Below are positions 37,142-45,860 of a stretch of DNA of 64,000 nt, one piece after another (position 1 is the stretch's first letter; each line of letters starts with the position of its first letter). The notes beneath the pieces are model-generated. The model was not told where the DNA came from, made no database searches, and saw only the letters and a list, made by a program, of their open reading frames with translations. Position numbers and translations under genes: made by a program. Location of the stretch: contig CALVEC010000001.1 of NCBI GenBank assembly GCA_944326475.1, positions 62,001 through 126,000 of the forward strand, written 5' to 3'. The DNA comes from Candidatus Gastranaerophilales bacterium. Lineage in GTDB: Bacteria; Cyanobacteriota; Vampirovibrionia; Gastranaerophilales; Gastranaerophilaceae.

Positions 37142-38414
37142 GCTCCGTGACAAGCTTTAAAAACTCGGGAAAAGATATGTCCACCCACTGAAACTCGTTG
37201 ACTGTCAAAGGAGACTCGCTCACAAGACCAAGCACATAAAGACTCATTGCAATTCGATGGTCGTGGTAACACTCCGTACAACAGCCGCCCCGCGGAGTGA
37301 TTTTACCCTCTATCACCATACCGTCCGGAGTTTCTTCAACAATCGCACCTGTCTTTTTAAGCTCTGCAACAAGACACTTTATTCTGTCCGATTCTTTATT
37401 TCTGAGGTCCTGGGCGTCTTTGATAGTCGTTGTGCCGTCAGCCTGCGTGGCAAGTACTGCAATTATAGGAATCTCGTCTATAAGCCTCGGTATTATTTCC
37501 CCCTCTATGGTAATACCTTTAAGGTTTGAATACTTAACCCGAATATCTCCGACTTCTTCGTTGCAGACTGTTTTTTGCTCAAGTATTTCAATGTCTGCGC
37601 CCATTTTTGTTAAAACATCTATAATCCCTGTTCGTGTCGGGTTTAAGCCGATATTTTTTATAACAATGTCAGAATCGGGAACAATTGATGCCGCAGCCAT
37701 AAAAAACGCAGCAGATGATATATCTCCGCAAACATCAATGTCTTTAGGCTCTAAAGAAGATTTTTTTACTGATACGGAAGTTCCGTTGACCTCAATATCA
37801 GCCCCAAGATAAGCCAGCATCCTTTCTGTATGGTTTCTTGAAACATATTCTTCCGTGACTGTAGTCTTTCCGACAGTATTTAATCCTGCCAGAAGGACGC
37901 AGGATTTCACCTGAGCGGAAGCAACCGGTGAACGGTAATCGACCGGAAAAAGCTCTGCGCCCTTAATTAAAAGCGGAGCTTTAAAAGCGTTGTGTTTGAT
38001 TTTTGCCCCCATAAGCTCTAACGGCAAAATTATACGTTTCATCGGGCGCCTGCTGAGGCTTAAATCACCGGTCAATGTAGCATTCAAGCCCTCTAGCGGA
38101 GCTATAATTCCTGAAAACAAACGCATAGTCGTTCCCGAGTTGCCGCAATCAAGCATATAGTTTTCATTTTTATTTTTATAAGCATTTGCTGCATCTATTA
38201 CAACAACCTGCTCTGACGGAGTTTGCACCTCACATCCGAGCAAACACACAATATTTAACGTACTGTGGCAGTCTGCGCCGTTTGAAAAGTTTCTTATGAC
38301 AACACGACCGCCCGTCAAAGAAGCGAACATTGCCGCGCGATGGCTAATTGATTTATCTGAGGGGATTGTGATAATTCCCCTCAGGGGTTTAGTTTTTTCT
38401 ACGGTGATATTCAT
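37128..38414 (-). CDS. aroA: 3-phosphoshikimate 1-carboxyvinyltransferase (EPSP synthase)
   Basis: AroA (428 residues) joins shikimate 3-phosphate and phosphoenolpyruvate in the chorismate pathway. Signatures include PSDKSISHRAAMFAS (~18-32), DCGNSGTTMRLFSG (~88-101), GDLSLSRRPMKR (~115), SAQVKSCVLLAGL and KESDRIKCL near 345, then DHRIAMSL near 385. These resemble the class II group (Gram-positive/cyanobacterial-like) more than E. coli AroA (inference). It overlaps the symporter stop by one base (TAATG), so the two are coupled. Confidence 0.97.
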   Translation of the reverse strand: MNITVEKTKPLRGIITIPSDKSISHRAAMFASLTGGRVVIRNFSNGADCHSTLNIVCLLGCEVQTPSEQVVVIDAANAYKNKNENYMLDCGNSGTTMRLFSGIIAPLEGLNATLTGDLSLSRRPMKRIILPLELMGAKIKHNAFKAPLLIKGAELFPVDYRSPVASAQVKSCVLLAGLNTVGKTTVTEEYVSRNHTERMLAYLGADIEVNGTSVSVKKSSLEPKDIDVCGDISSAAFFMAAASIVPDSDIVIKNIGLNPTRTGIIDVLTKMGADIEILEQKTVCNEEVGDIRVKYSNLKGITIEGEIIPRLIDEIPIIAVLATQADGTTTIKDAQDLRNKESDRIKCLVAELKKTGAIVEETPDGMVIEGKITPRGGCCTECYHDHRIAMSLYVLGLVSESPLTVNEFQWVDISFPEFLKLVTELTDY

Positions 38415-39763
38415 TAAATTATGTCTTTATAAGATTCTTCGCTTGTCAGCATGTCATAGTTAAGTTCGTTTTCATTATCTGCAATTACAGTCGCAACAAC
38501 CGCATCGCTTGTAACATTGAGCATTGTTCTGAACATATCAACAATTCTGTCAACGGCAAACAGGAATGCAAATCCTTCCACCATCTGTGAAGTAGTCAGT
38601 CCCATACCGTTTAAAACGAGCGCTATTGTAATAATACCGCCGCCCGGGATTCCTGCGCAGGTACTGGATGCAACGATAGCGAGACCGGCAATAACCAGAT
38701 ACATCAAAGGTTCAAGATGTATACCGTAAGCCTGTGTCAGGAATAACACGGCAACTACCTGGAATAATGCGGTTGCATCAAAGTTCAAAGTTGCACCTAA
38801 CGGCAGGACAAAGCTGCAAACTTTATGTGAAACGCCGCGTTTTTCGCAGCATGCAATGATTAAAGGTAAAGTCGCAGAGCTGCTTGCAGTACCAAAACCG
38901 ACCATCATTGCCTCCGCAATCGAAGCAAAAAACAGTCTGACCGGAACTTTACTGAAAATTTTCATAATTACCGGATATACAATAAATAACTGTATTGCGA
39001 ACCCGACAAGAATTACAAAGAAATATTTTGTAATGCTTGAGAAAATAGAAAGTCCGAAGGACGATATTGCAGTGGCAGTGAGGGCAAAAATACCCGGTGC
39101 TGCCAGATACATGATGCCGTCCGTAACTTTCATTGTTGCCGCAAAAATAGATTCAAAGAACGAGACAACAGGACGGTTAATCTCACCGACTTTAGACAAA
39201 GCTATTGCAAATATCATTATGAAGACAACAATGGGTATCATATCGCCTGTTGAAAAAGCTTCAATGGGATTTGCAGGAATAATATTTAAAAAGATATTTG
39301 ATAAATTATCCTTCTGTTCCTGTATAGCAGCTTCAACAGTAGCCTGAGAGGAAATAGCAGCCTGCTGGCTGATGAAAGACTGCACGCCGATACCGGGTTT
39401 TACAATCATGGCAAGGACTCCGCCTATTGAGACTGCAAACAGCGATATAAGAGCATAGTAAAAAATCATCTTTTTGCCGAAGGAGGCAAGCTGTTTATTG
39501 TCACCGATACTGGATATACCGATTACAATTGCGCTGAAAATTAAAGGTATAATAATCATCTGAATCAGTCTTATAAATGCCTGACCGATAAAACTCAAGG
39601 CGCTGTACAAAAGGTTATATCCGAGACTTCCGTCAGGAGTCCCGGCGTGCTGAGTATGCATGAGTATACCGATAATTGCCCCCGCTATCAAACCGAAAAA
39701 TATATGTCCGTTTCTCTTAATTCCAAGCCCGAGGGCAATCAGTATCTGCATGTGTAACTTCAT
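38414..39763 (-). CDS. Dicarboxylate/amino acid:cation symporter (DAACS, GltP/DctA family)
   Basis: A 449-residue inner-membrane transporter with about eight transmembrane helices and two re-entrant hairpins. Family hallmarks are the serine-rich hairpin FGTASSSATLPLI (~285-297), LPLGATLNFDATALFQ (~318, where most members read NMDGT) and PGGGIITIALVL. It takes up dicarboxylates, glutamate or aspartate with Na+ or H+. The altered NFDAT motif could change cation or substrate preference. The fumarase gene is divergent, so a C4-dicarboxylate is an attractive substrate (inference). RBS: AAAAGGATAG. Confidence 0.9.
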   Translation of the reverse strand: MKLHMQILIALGLGIKRNGHIFFGLIAGAIIGILMHTQHAGTPDGSLGYNLLYSALSFIGQAFIRLIQMIIIPLIFSAIVIGISSIGDNKQLASFGKKMIFYYALISLFAVSIGGVLAMIVKPGIGVQSFISQQAAISSQATVEAAIQEQKDNLSNIFLNIIPANPIEAFSTGDMIPIVVFIMIFAIALSKVGEINRPVVSFFESIFAATMKVTDGIMYLAAPGIFALTATAISSFGLSIFSSITKYFFVILVGFAIQLFIVYPVIMKIFSKVPVRLFFASIAEAMMVGFGTASSSATLPLIIACCEKRGVSHKVCSFVLPLGATLNFDATALFQVVAVLFLTQAYGIHLEPLMYLVIAGLAIVASSTCAGIPGGGIITIALVLNGMGLTTSQMVEGFAFLFAVDRIVDMFRTMLNVTSDAVVATVIADNENELNYDMLTSEESYKDII

Positions 39764-39794
39764 ATTTTCTATCCTTTTCTAACTTTTTCAGACA

Positions 39795-39824
39795 AGTATA
39801 ATAATTTTACTATTTTTTGAACAA
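39795..39824 (-). promoter_or_regulatory. Promoter of the DAACS-aroA operon
   Basis: On the minus strand: TTGTTC (39824-39819), 18-base spacer, TATACT (39800-39795). Leader of about 25 bases with an RBS. Confidence 0.5.
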
Positions 39825-39844
39825 TAACACAACAATCTTATGTA

Positions 39845-39860
39845 TGATATGATTTATTGT
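39845..39860 (+). promoter_or_regulatory. Extended -10 element before fumarase
   Basis: TGATATGAT (39845-39853) fits an extended -10 (TG-N-TATGAT), ending seven bases before the ATG at 39861. No good -35 and no ribosome-binding site are visible. Confidence 0.4.
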
Positions 39861-41198
39861 ATGGAAAATTTGATTAAAGAAGCAGTTAAAAATCTTTGTT
39901 TTAATGCAAACATTATTTACGGCAAAAACCTTTACAATACACTATTTTCAAGATTTACGGAAACAAAAGACCGCAGTTTAAAAAACAAACTCCGCTATAT
40001 TTTAAAAAATGTAAAACTGGCTTACGACAGTAAACGTCCAATGTGTCAGGATACGGGAAACGTCATAGTTTTCATAAAAATCGGCACAAAACTGCAAGTT
40101 TCCGGATTAAATTTTAACAAAATTATAAACGAGGGGGTAAAAGAAGCATACTGTGAAAACTTTTTCAGAAAATCAATCGTAAAAAATGCCCTGACAGACA
40201 GAATTAACACAGAAACAAACACCCCCGCGTCAGTATATATAGAATTTGACGACACGGATGAAATAAAAATTGACCTGCTGGTAAAAGGCGCCGGTGCAGA
40301 GAACATGAGCATGCTCAAAATGTTTCCGCCCTCTGCTGAAAAGAATGACATACTTAATTTTATAAAAGAGACAGTTGATAAAGCAGGCGAAAAAGCCTGT
40401 CCGCCTCTGGTTCTCGGAATAGGTATCGGCGGCACGGCTGACGGTGCAATGGTTTTGTCTAAAAAAGCTTTTTTTGAACAAAATGACCCTGATTTTTCGC
40501 GGGAAATAATCAAATTTTTGAACAGCGACAAAATTCTTGATGTTAAAGTAAAATCAGATTCAGCGCATATGGCGTCGCTTCCTGTCGGCATAACCGTAAA
40601 CTGCCATTGCACAAGGCATGCCGGATGTGTTATAAAAAACAATACAATTTTTTTCGACAGCGAGACACCTGCTTTTCAACCAATACCCCTCGCACCGTCT
40701 GAAACCGCAAGGGAAATACGAACATCAGATTATGCAGCTGTAAAAAGCTTAAAACCCGGGGATGAGATACTTTTAACCGGAGAAATTTATACCGCAAGAG
40801 ACGCAGCACACAAAAGACTTGCAGCGATGATAAAAAATCACGAAAAGCTGCCGTTTGAACTGAATGGAAAAATAATTTTTTACGCAGGTCCCTGCCCTGA
40901 AAAGGACGGAGAAATTTCAGGACCGACCGGACCTACGACGGCGTACCGGATGGACAAATACTGCGAAAGCTTTTATTCATCGGGTTTGCTCGGCACAATC
41001 GGAAAAGGTGAACGCACGGAAGAAGCCGCAGCAGCAATTAAAAAATACAACGGCAGGTATTTTAGTGCATACGGAGGAATCTCATGTTTGCTTGCACAGT
41101 GTATAAAAACATCAGAAATAATTGCATTTGAAGACCTTGGTGCAGAAGCCGTAAGACGCCAGTATGTAGAAAAATTACCCGTCAGAGTAGAGATATAA
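39861..41198 (+). CDS. Fumarate hydratase, class I (fused alpha and beta parts)
   Basis: A 445-residue Fe-S hydro-lyase converting fumarate and malate; related enzymes use tartrate. The N-terminal part carries PMCQDTGNVIVFIKIG (~55), LVKGAGAENMSMLKM (~148) and PPLVLGIGIGGTADGA (~187). The C-terminal part has the swivelling domain with SGPTGPTTAYRMDKY (~355) and GLLGTIGKGERTEEA. Cysteines in the CQDTG segment, CHCTRHAGC region and C-terminal half could hold the 4Fe-4S cluster. I favour the ATG at 39861; an in-frame ATG at 39840 lies upstream. Divergent from the dicarboxylate symporter. Confidence 0.9.
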   Translation: MENLIKEAVKNLCFNANIIYGKNLYNTLFSRFTETKDRSLKNKLRYILKNVKLAYDSKRPMCQDTGNVIVFIKIGTKLQVSGLNFNKIINEGVKEAYCENFFRKSIVKNALTDRINTETNTPASVYIEFDDTDEIKIDLLVKGAGAENMSMLKMFPPSAEKNDILNFIKETVDKAGEKACPPLVLGIGIGGTADGAMVLSKKAFFEQNDPDFSREIIKFLNSDKILDVKVKSDSAHMASLPVGITVNCHCTRHAGCVIKNNTIFFDSETPAFQPIPLAPSETAREIRTSDYAAVKSLKPGDEILLTGEIYTARDAAHKRLAAMIKNHEKLPFELNGKIIFYAGPCPEKDGEISGPTGPTTAYRMDKYCESFYSSGLLGTIGKGERTEEAAAAIKKYNGRYFSAYGGISCLLAQCIKTSEIIAFEDLGAEAVRRQYVEKLPVRVEI

Positions 41199-41218
41199 TA
41201 CGCCGCCCGCAAATTTTT

Positions 41219-41241
41219 ATATGGTCAGCTGACCCCGATAA
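41219..41241. repeat. Short intergenic repeat containing CTGACCCCGATAA
   Basis: Twenty-three bases match 51287-51309 with two differences. Both copies sit at a convergent gene junction. Here GGTCAGCTGACC is also a 12-base palindrome (41223-41234). Confidence 0.6.
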
Positions 41242-42168
41242 TTATATTGACAAATAGCTGTTTGAGTAAACTTTTTTGTTTAAAATTATTTCAGCGGTTT
41301 TAAAAACGGCACTTTGAGCCGGATCATTTTTGTCATATTTTAAATCTTCAATATCTCCAAAATCTCTCATCAAAGAGAACAAATGGTGATAAACCATGTC
41401 GACCTGCGACTCTGCCGCGCCGCATTCAAGAATTTGTGCTATGCGAAGCAGTTCGGAATCAAATACATCAACTATAGCACTGTCAAGCCCGCAGCCTGAC
41501 GCCATTACAAAGAAAACTCTGTTTATTAACTGGCGAAGCTCTCTCGGACATCCGTTTGAAACGTTTGAAAGACCTATCGTTGTTTTAACCGGGGGTTCAA
41601 AGCTTTCTTTCAGCATTCTTATAGTGTTCAGACATTCTCCCGCCTGAGACTGGTCAACCCCGAGAGGAAGAACAAGCGGGTCAAAATACAATTTTTCATT
41701 ACTTATTCCGATATTCTCCGCCGCAGCCTGTATTTTCATGGCAAGTTCAAGTCTTGCGTCACATTCTTTGGGAATCCCGAGTTCGCTGTTCATAGTGAGT
41801 GCAATGAGATTTGCTTCATACTCTTTTGCAAGCGGAAGAACTTTTTTGAGCCTTTTGTCATCAGCATTCGTACTGTTAATTAAGCATTCTGAGGGATTCT
41901 TAGCGGCAGAAAGACCTTTGCCTATTTCATCAGCGTTGGTGGAATCAAAAGACACAGGGATATCGGTTATATTGTTCAAAATTTTTGTTAACCACTTCAT
42001 TGAGCCGGAAAAATCAGCACGCGCCGGTCCGATATTCAAATCTATCCAGTCGGGGTTACAGCCTGCCATATTTTTAATCAGGTTTGCAATATATTCCTTA
42101 TCTCTTGAAATTACCGCTTCTCTGGTAGCTTTTGAAATGATATGCAAATTTTCGGCAATTAGTTTCAT
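41242..42168 (-). CDS. Methyltetrahydrofolate:corrinoid methyltransferase-like (pterin-binding TIM barrel)
   Basis: A 308-residue DHPS-fold protein of the AcsE/MetH-pterin-domain type, which moves a methyl group between methyl-tetrahydrofolate and a corrinoid protein. Motifs: DWIDLNIGPARADF (~46), PVSFDSTNADEI (~75), LIALTMNSELGIPK (~128), LYFDPLVLPLGV (~165) and TTIGLSNVSNG (~200), whose Asn binds the pterin in AcsE. I chose the ATG at 42168, with AGGAG five bases upstream, rather than a TTG at 42183. No CODH/ACS or corrinoid protein is in the window, so the acceptor is unknown. Confidence 0.85.
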   Translation of the reverse strand: MKLIAENLHIISKATREAVISRDKEYIANLIKNMAGCNPDWIDLNIGPARADFSGSMKWLTKILNNITDIPVSFDSTNADEIGKGLSAAKNPSECLINSTNADDKRLKKVLPLAKEYEANLIALTMNSELGIPKECDARLELAMKIQAAAENIGISNEKLYFDPLVLPLGVDQSQAGECLNTIRMLKESFEPPVKTTIGLSNVSNGCPRELRQLINRVFFVMASGCGLDSAIVDVFDSELLRIAQILECGAAESQVDMVYHHLFSLMRDFGDIEDLKYDKNDPAQSAVFKTAEIILNKKVYSNSYLSI

Positions 42169-42189
42169 GGTCACTCCTATCAATTTTTA

Positions 42190-42218
42190 TTTTTACATGT
42201 ATGTTTATATTTAGTCAA
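42190..42218 (-). promoter_or_regulatory. Promoter of the methyltransferase gene
   Basis: On the minus strand: TTGACT (42218-42213), 17-base spacer, TAAAAA (42195-42190). Confidence 0.45.
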
Positions 42219-42242
42219 CTGATAAGGAACATTCGGGCGGTA

Positions 42243-42271
42243 TTTACTAATGCGATTAAATATGATATTCT
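42243..42271 (+). promoter_or_regulatory. Promoter of skp
   Basis: TTTACT (42243-42248), 17-base spacer, TATTCT (42266-42271). The same -35 word and spacing precede the giant adhesin. Confidence 0.5.
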
Positions 42272-42303
42272 AATCGAGATAACATAAGAAAGAGAGTACA
42301 CAG

Positions 42304-42744
42304 ATGAAAAAAATTGTTCTTTTATTAGCTATGATGCTTGTCACCGCACCGGCTTTCGCAGCAGGAAAATATGCGTCTGTTGACGTTGACAAAATTCTTA
42401 ACGGCTACAGCAAAACACAGTCGTTGAACGCAAACTTCCAAAAACAGGAAGCTGACATTCGTGTTTACATGCTCGACGCCCAGAAAAAAGTTGTTTCCGC
42501 AAAAACAGATGCTGAAAGAAAAGCCCTTGAAGACAAATACGGAAAAGAACTCCAGACAAAAATGGAGGCTATCCAAAAAGCTAAACTCGAAGCTCTCAAA
42601 GGTCTTGAAGTTGATGTTAAAGCAGCAATACAGTCTGTCGGAAAATCAGGCAATTATGATTTAATTATGCCGAGCACTGCAGCTTTCTATGGTGCAACCG
42701 ACATTTCAGACCAGGTTATTAAAGTTTTAAACACAAAAAAATAA
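42304..42744 (+). CDS. Skp/OmpH-family periplasmic chaperone
   Basis: A 146-residue exported protein with a signal peptide ending TAPAFA at residue 19. A long charged coiled coil (about 40-110) carries SKTQSLNANFQKQEADIR and ends in VGKSGNYDLIMPSTAAFYG, as in Skp (OmpH), which escorts unfolded outer-membrane proteins. It supports a diderm envelope. gmhA follows after two bases, linking outer-membrane protein and LPS functions. Confidence 0.9.
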   Translation: MKKIVLLLAMMLVTAPAFAAGKYASVDVDKILNGYSKTQSLNANFQKQEADIRVYMLDAQKKVVSAKTDAERKALEDKYGKELQTKMEAIQKAKLEALKGLEVDVKAAIQSVGKSGNYDLIMPSTAAFYGATDISDQVIKVLNTKK

Positions 42745-42746
42745 AC

Positions 42747-43328
42747 ATGAAACATTTTATTAAAGAATATATATCAGATTCTATAGAAGCAAAACAGCGC
42801 ATCATGAACAATGATGCGCTTGTTGAAAAAATCGAAAATGCCGCAAAAGTAATTGCGGATGCAATAAAAAACGGACAAAAAATTCTCATTGCCGGAAACG
42901 GGGGCAGCGCAGCAGATTCACAGCATATTGCGGCAGAGTTTGTAAACAGATTTTACTTTGAAAGAGAAGCACTGCCGGCTATTGCGCTTACTGTCGATAC
43001 GTCAGCACTGACCGCTATAGGCAACGATTACGGCTTTATAAATATTTTTGCACGCCAGATTGAGGCGCTTGGAAAAGACGGCGATATCTTTCTTGCGATA
43101 ACAACCTCCGGAAATTCACCAAACATAATTAAAGCACTGGAAACAGCGAAAAAGAAAAAAATAAAAACAATTCTGTTGACAGGACAAAAAAAATCACACT
43201 CTGCGGCAAGAGCGGATTTAAGCATAAATGTTCCTTCCGAAGAAACTCCTAAAATCCAGGAATCTCATATAATGATTGGGCATATTTTGTGTGCAATAGC
43301 GGAAAAAGAAATTTTTGCGCAAAACTAG
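42747..43328 (+). CDS. gmhA: Phosphoheptose isomerase
   Basis: A SIS-domain enzyme (193 residues) turning sedoheptulose 7-phosphate into D-glycero-manno-heptose 7-phosphate for LPS core. Motifs: AGNGGSAADSQHIAAEFVNR (~50-69), LTVDTSALTAIGNDYGF (~82-98), ITTSGNSPNI (~118) and VPSEETPKIQESHIMIGH (~165), including the conserved catalytic Glu and His of GmhA. Sedoheptulose 7-phosphate is a transketolase product, which fits the split transketolase elsewhere in the window. Confidence 0.95.
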   Translation: MKHFIKEYISDSIEAKQRIMNNDALVEKIENAAKVIADAIKNGQKILIAGNGGSAADSQHIAAEFVNRFYFEREALPAIALTVDTSALTAIGNDYGFINIFARQIEALGKDGDIFLAITTSGNSPNIIKALETAKKKKIKTILLTGQKKSHSAARADLSINVPSEETPKIQESHIMIGHILCAIAEKEIFAQN

Positions 43329-43436
43329 CTGCCTGAAACCTGTTCAAGCAATTCTGCCGCCAAATAATAAGATTAGCCGCGAACAATATCTCCCATAGTT
43401 TTTTTATGGTATGATATTTTAAAAGAGGAATTATAG

Positions 43437-44357
43437 ATGTTTAAATATGCAGTTAATTTGATAAAAAACTCCTTTCATCCGCTGGATGTCCGCAGCGATG
43501 TCGAACTTCAATGCGGACAATACGTGCTTATTCGCACGGATAAAGGTGAAGAAGCAGCTAAGGTTACTGTTGTAAATCACAAACTGGCAAAAATCTGGGA
43601 GAAGAAAAAGCCGCAGCCCATACCATTTATCAGAGTAATGAACAATCAGGATTTAGAAAAGCTGAAAGAGTTGTCAATAGAAGAAGACGAAGCTTTTAAA
43701 ATATGCAAAGAACTTGTTGCGCAGCACAATCTCAACATGAACCTCACACAGGCAAAATATACTTTTGACAAAAAAAAGATTACATTTTACTACACAGCTC
43801 CTGAAAGAGTCGATTTCAGAGGACTATTAAAGGATTTAACACAAACTTTTAAACGTGTCAGAATTGACTTAAGGCATATCGGAGTAAGAGATGAGACCTC
43901 TCTTATGCAAGGCAACGGACTTTGCGGCAGACCGTTTTGCTGCTGCACATTTTTGAGAAATTTTGATTCCATAAATATAAAACTTGCAAAAGACCAGGGA
44001 ATGCCTATTACCCCCGGAAAAATTTCCGGTACCTGCGGACGTCTTTTATGCTGCCTGAACTATGAATATCCCAATTATCTTGAAGCGGCAAAAGGCATGC
44101 CGCCAATCGGCTCGGCGGTAATGACTCCGGACGGACTCGGACGCGTATGTTCATTACATTTTCTGAGTTCAACAATCGCAGTAAAACTTGAAGACGGAAA
44201 AGTCAAAGATTTTACAAAACAAGAGATTGAAATGGTTGACGAAGATGTAAATATTGACATAGACATTCAAGCGAACTCTTATCAGGAAATTTCCGATTAC
44301 AATGTCGACATAAAACAACTGGAAGACGACAAAAACAGCTCAACCGGAAACTTGTAA
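43437..44357 (+). CDS. PSP1-domain protein, RicT/YaaT-like
   Basis: A 306-residue cytosolic protein with the PSP1 C-terminal domain. The centre holds the cysteine-rich signature LCGRPFCCCTFLR (about 161-173) and TCGRLLCCLNYE (about 199-210). In Bacillus RicT these cysteines help bind 4Fe-4S clusters, and RicT promotes RNA processing with RicA and RicF, and with RNase Y. The role outside Firmicutes is not well defined. RBS AGAGG precedes the ATG. The next gene, a FlhA-C-domain protein, follows after 34 bases and is probably co-transcribed. Confidence 0.92.
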   Translation: MFKYAVNLIKNSFHPLDVRSDVELQCGQYVLIRTDKGEEAAKVTVVNHKLAKIWEKKKPQPIPFIRVMNNQDLEKLKELSIEEDEAFKICKELVAQHNLNMNLTQAKYTFDKKKITFYYTAPERVDFRGLLKDLTQTFKRVRIDLRHIGVRDETSLMQGNGLCGRPFCCCTFLRNFDSINIKLAKDQGMPITPGKISGTCGRLLCCLNYEYPNYLEAAKGMPPIGSAVMTPDGLGRVCSLHFLSSTIAVKLEDGKVKDFTKQEIEMVDEDVNIDIDIQANSYQEISDYNVDIKQLEDDKNSSTGNL

Positions 44358-44391
44358 ACCCGCTTACGGTTAAACATAACGAGGTATGAAA

Positions 44392-45858
44392 ATGGCAAAA
44401 CAAAAAACACAATACTGCATAAAATCCTGCCCGACAGACAGCACGGAACAGCTTGAAAACCTGCTTAACTCAATGACAGAGGAAGGATGGGATTTGTACA
44501 CAATGCACGAAGCTGAAAGCGACGACGGTTTCTGTTTTAACTGCATTTTCATACGCGATGCCGAAGATATACCCATTGACAGCGATGATGATTTTGATGA
44601 AACTTTCGGCTACAAAACAACCATGCAAAGAATAATCGCCTCAGAAAACGACCCCTTTGAGTCTTGCATAGAAATTCAAAGAAAAATAAAAGACAAAAGA
44701 AATAAAATCCAAAAGATAAAATCATTAATTGACGAAACCTCAGAAGACCAGCGTTTTGGGCTGAATGAGGAGATGTACAATAACATAGAAGAACTTAAAA
44801 GACTCAGAAAACAGCTCAAAGACGTCACCTCGCCCGGGATTATGAAAAATAAAATAGGGCAGAAAATATTAACAATACGGCTTAGCGAAGAAATAATGGA
44901 GCTTGTAAATCCTGATACAGAAGACGTTAATCTGGTAGCTTTGACCGTAAAACTCCGCCAGCAGCTTGCTGATGAACTCGGGTATATTATTCCGAGAATT
45001 GAGTTTGAAAACTCGGATACCCTGCTTGCAAACGAATTTTCAATAGATGTCAGGGGGGTAAGCGCAGTAAGGGGGAGAGTTTATCCGGAATACCTTATGT
45101 ATTTCAAAGAAGAACTCAATCTCGAAAAACGTACAAAAGACATAATAAAAGACACCGATGTAATATCAAAACACGAAGTAATGTGGATTCCGGCCGAAAC
45201 AACCAAAAGTTTCTGGGCGGAAGGAATGGACGCAAAAAGTGTCATCATTCGCGCTCTTGAATACGTTTGTATAAAATATGCGGATTTTATTTTTGATTAT
45301 GCAAGCTTAAATGATTATATCGACATTGCCGGTAATGAAAATTTATACCTTGTTGAAAATCTTATACCGGAACGATTAACGGTTTCAGAGCTGAAAACGG
45401 TTCTCACAAGCCTTATAAAAGAACGCGTCTCGATAAAAGATATAATATTTATTTTTGAAAAATTAAATGACATAATGGAAGAAAATCCGGCGGAAAATCC
45501 GCTGGCAAGACTCAGACTGGCGCTTTCAAGAAACATATCCCAGAGTCTTGCAAACGAAAACAATCAAATATTTGCAATCGGTTTTTCACCTGAGACCTGC
45601 AAATATTTTCAGGAAAAAATTGCCTCTGTCGCGGATGTTGTACATTTTGAGAGCACAAAAATACGTTCAATAGCCTCAAAAATTGAAAAAGCCGCCGTAC
45701 AGCACGGTATTGCCACACCTGAAATACTGCTGGCAGTCCCCATGAACATTAGATATTTAACCTACATTTTAATGTCAAAACTTATATACAATATTAGAGT
45801 AATAGCTTGTGAAGAAGCGGCACCCGAGTTTGTGCTGGAAACACTGGAGAAAGTATAA
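44392..45858 (+). CDS. Soluble FlhA/FHIPEP cytoplasmic-domain protein with DUF4177-like N-terminus
   Basis: A 488-residue protein without any transmembrane helix. Residues ~5-60 resemble the small DUF4177 fold (LLNSMTEEGWDLYTMH). Residues ~75-145 are an acidic linker and coiled coil. Residues ~155-488 match the cytoplasmic C-domain of type III export gate protein FlhA: RQQLADELGYIIPRIEF (~187), FSIDVRGVSAVRGRVYPE, WIPAETTKSFWAEGMD, LVENLIPERLTVSELKTVL (~325) and KERVSIKDIIFIFEKLND, then ARLRLALSRNISQSL. Full FlhA has eight N-terminal membrane helices; here they are replaced. The ATG at 44392 is seven bases from GAGG. Flanked by ricT-like and a PLP enzyme. The function is unknown; FlhA-C normally forms a nonameric docking ring. 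Confidence 0.8.
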   Translation: MAKQKTQYCIKSCPTDSTEQLENLLNSMTEEGWDLYTMHEAESDDGFCFNCIFIRDAEDIPIDSDDDFDETFGYKTTMQRIIASENDPFESCIEIQRKIKDKRNKIQKIKSLIDETSEDQRFGLNEEMYNNIEELKRLRKQLKDVTSPGIMKNKIGQKILTIRLSEEIMELVNPDTEDVNLVALTVKLRQQLADELGYIIPRIEFENSDTLLANEFSIDVRGVSAVRGRVYPEYLMYFKEELNLEKRTKDIIKDTDVISKHEVMWIPAETTKSFWAEGMDAKSVIIRALEYVCIKYADFIFDYASLNDYIDIAGNENLYLVENLIPERLTVSELKTVLTSLIKERVSIKDIIFIFEKLNDIMEENPAENPLARLRLALSRNISQSLANENNQIFAIGFSPETCKYFQEKIASVADVVHFESTKIRSIASKIEKAAVQHGIATPEILLAVPMNIRYLTYILMSKLIYNIRVIACEEAAPEFVLETLEKV

Positions 45859-45860
45859 AA

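Noticed and set aside
44392-45858. Remnant of a frameshifted full-length flhA
   Set aside because: No hydrophobic FlhA-like frame lies upstream; the space is taken by an intact ricT-like gene, and a ribosome-binding site precedes the ATG.
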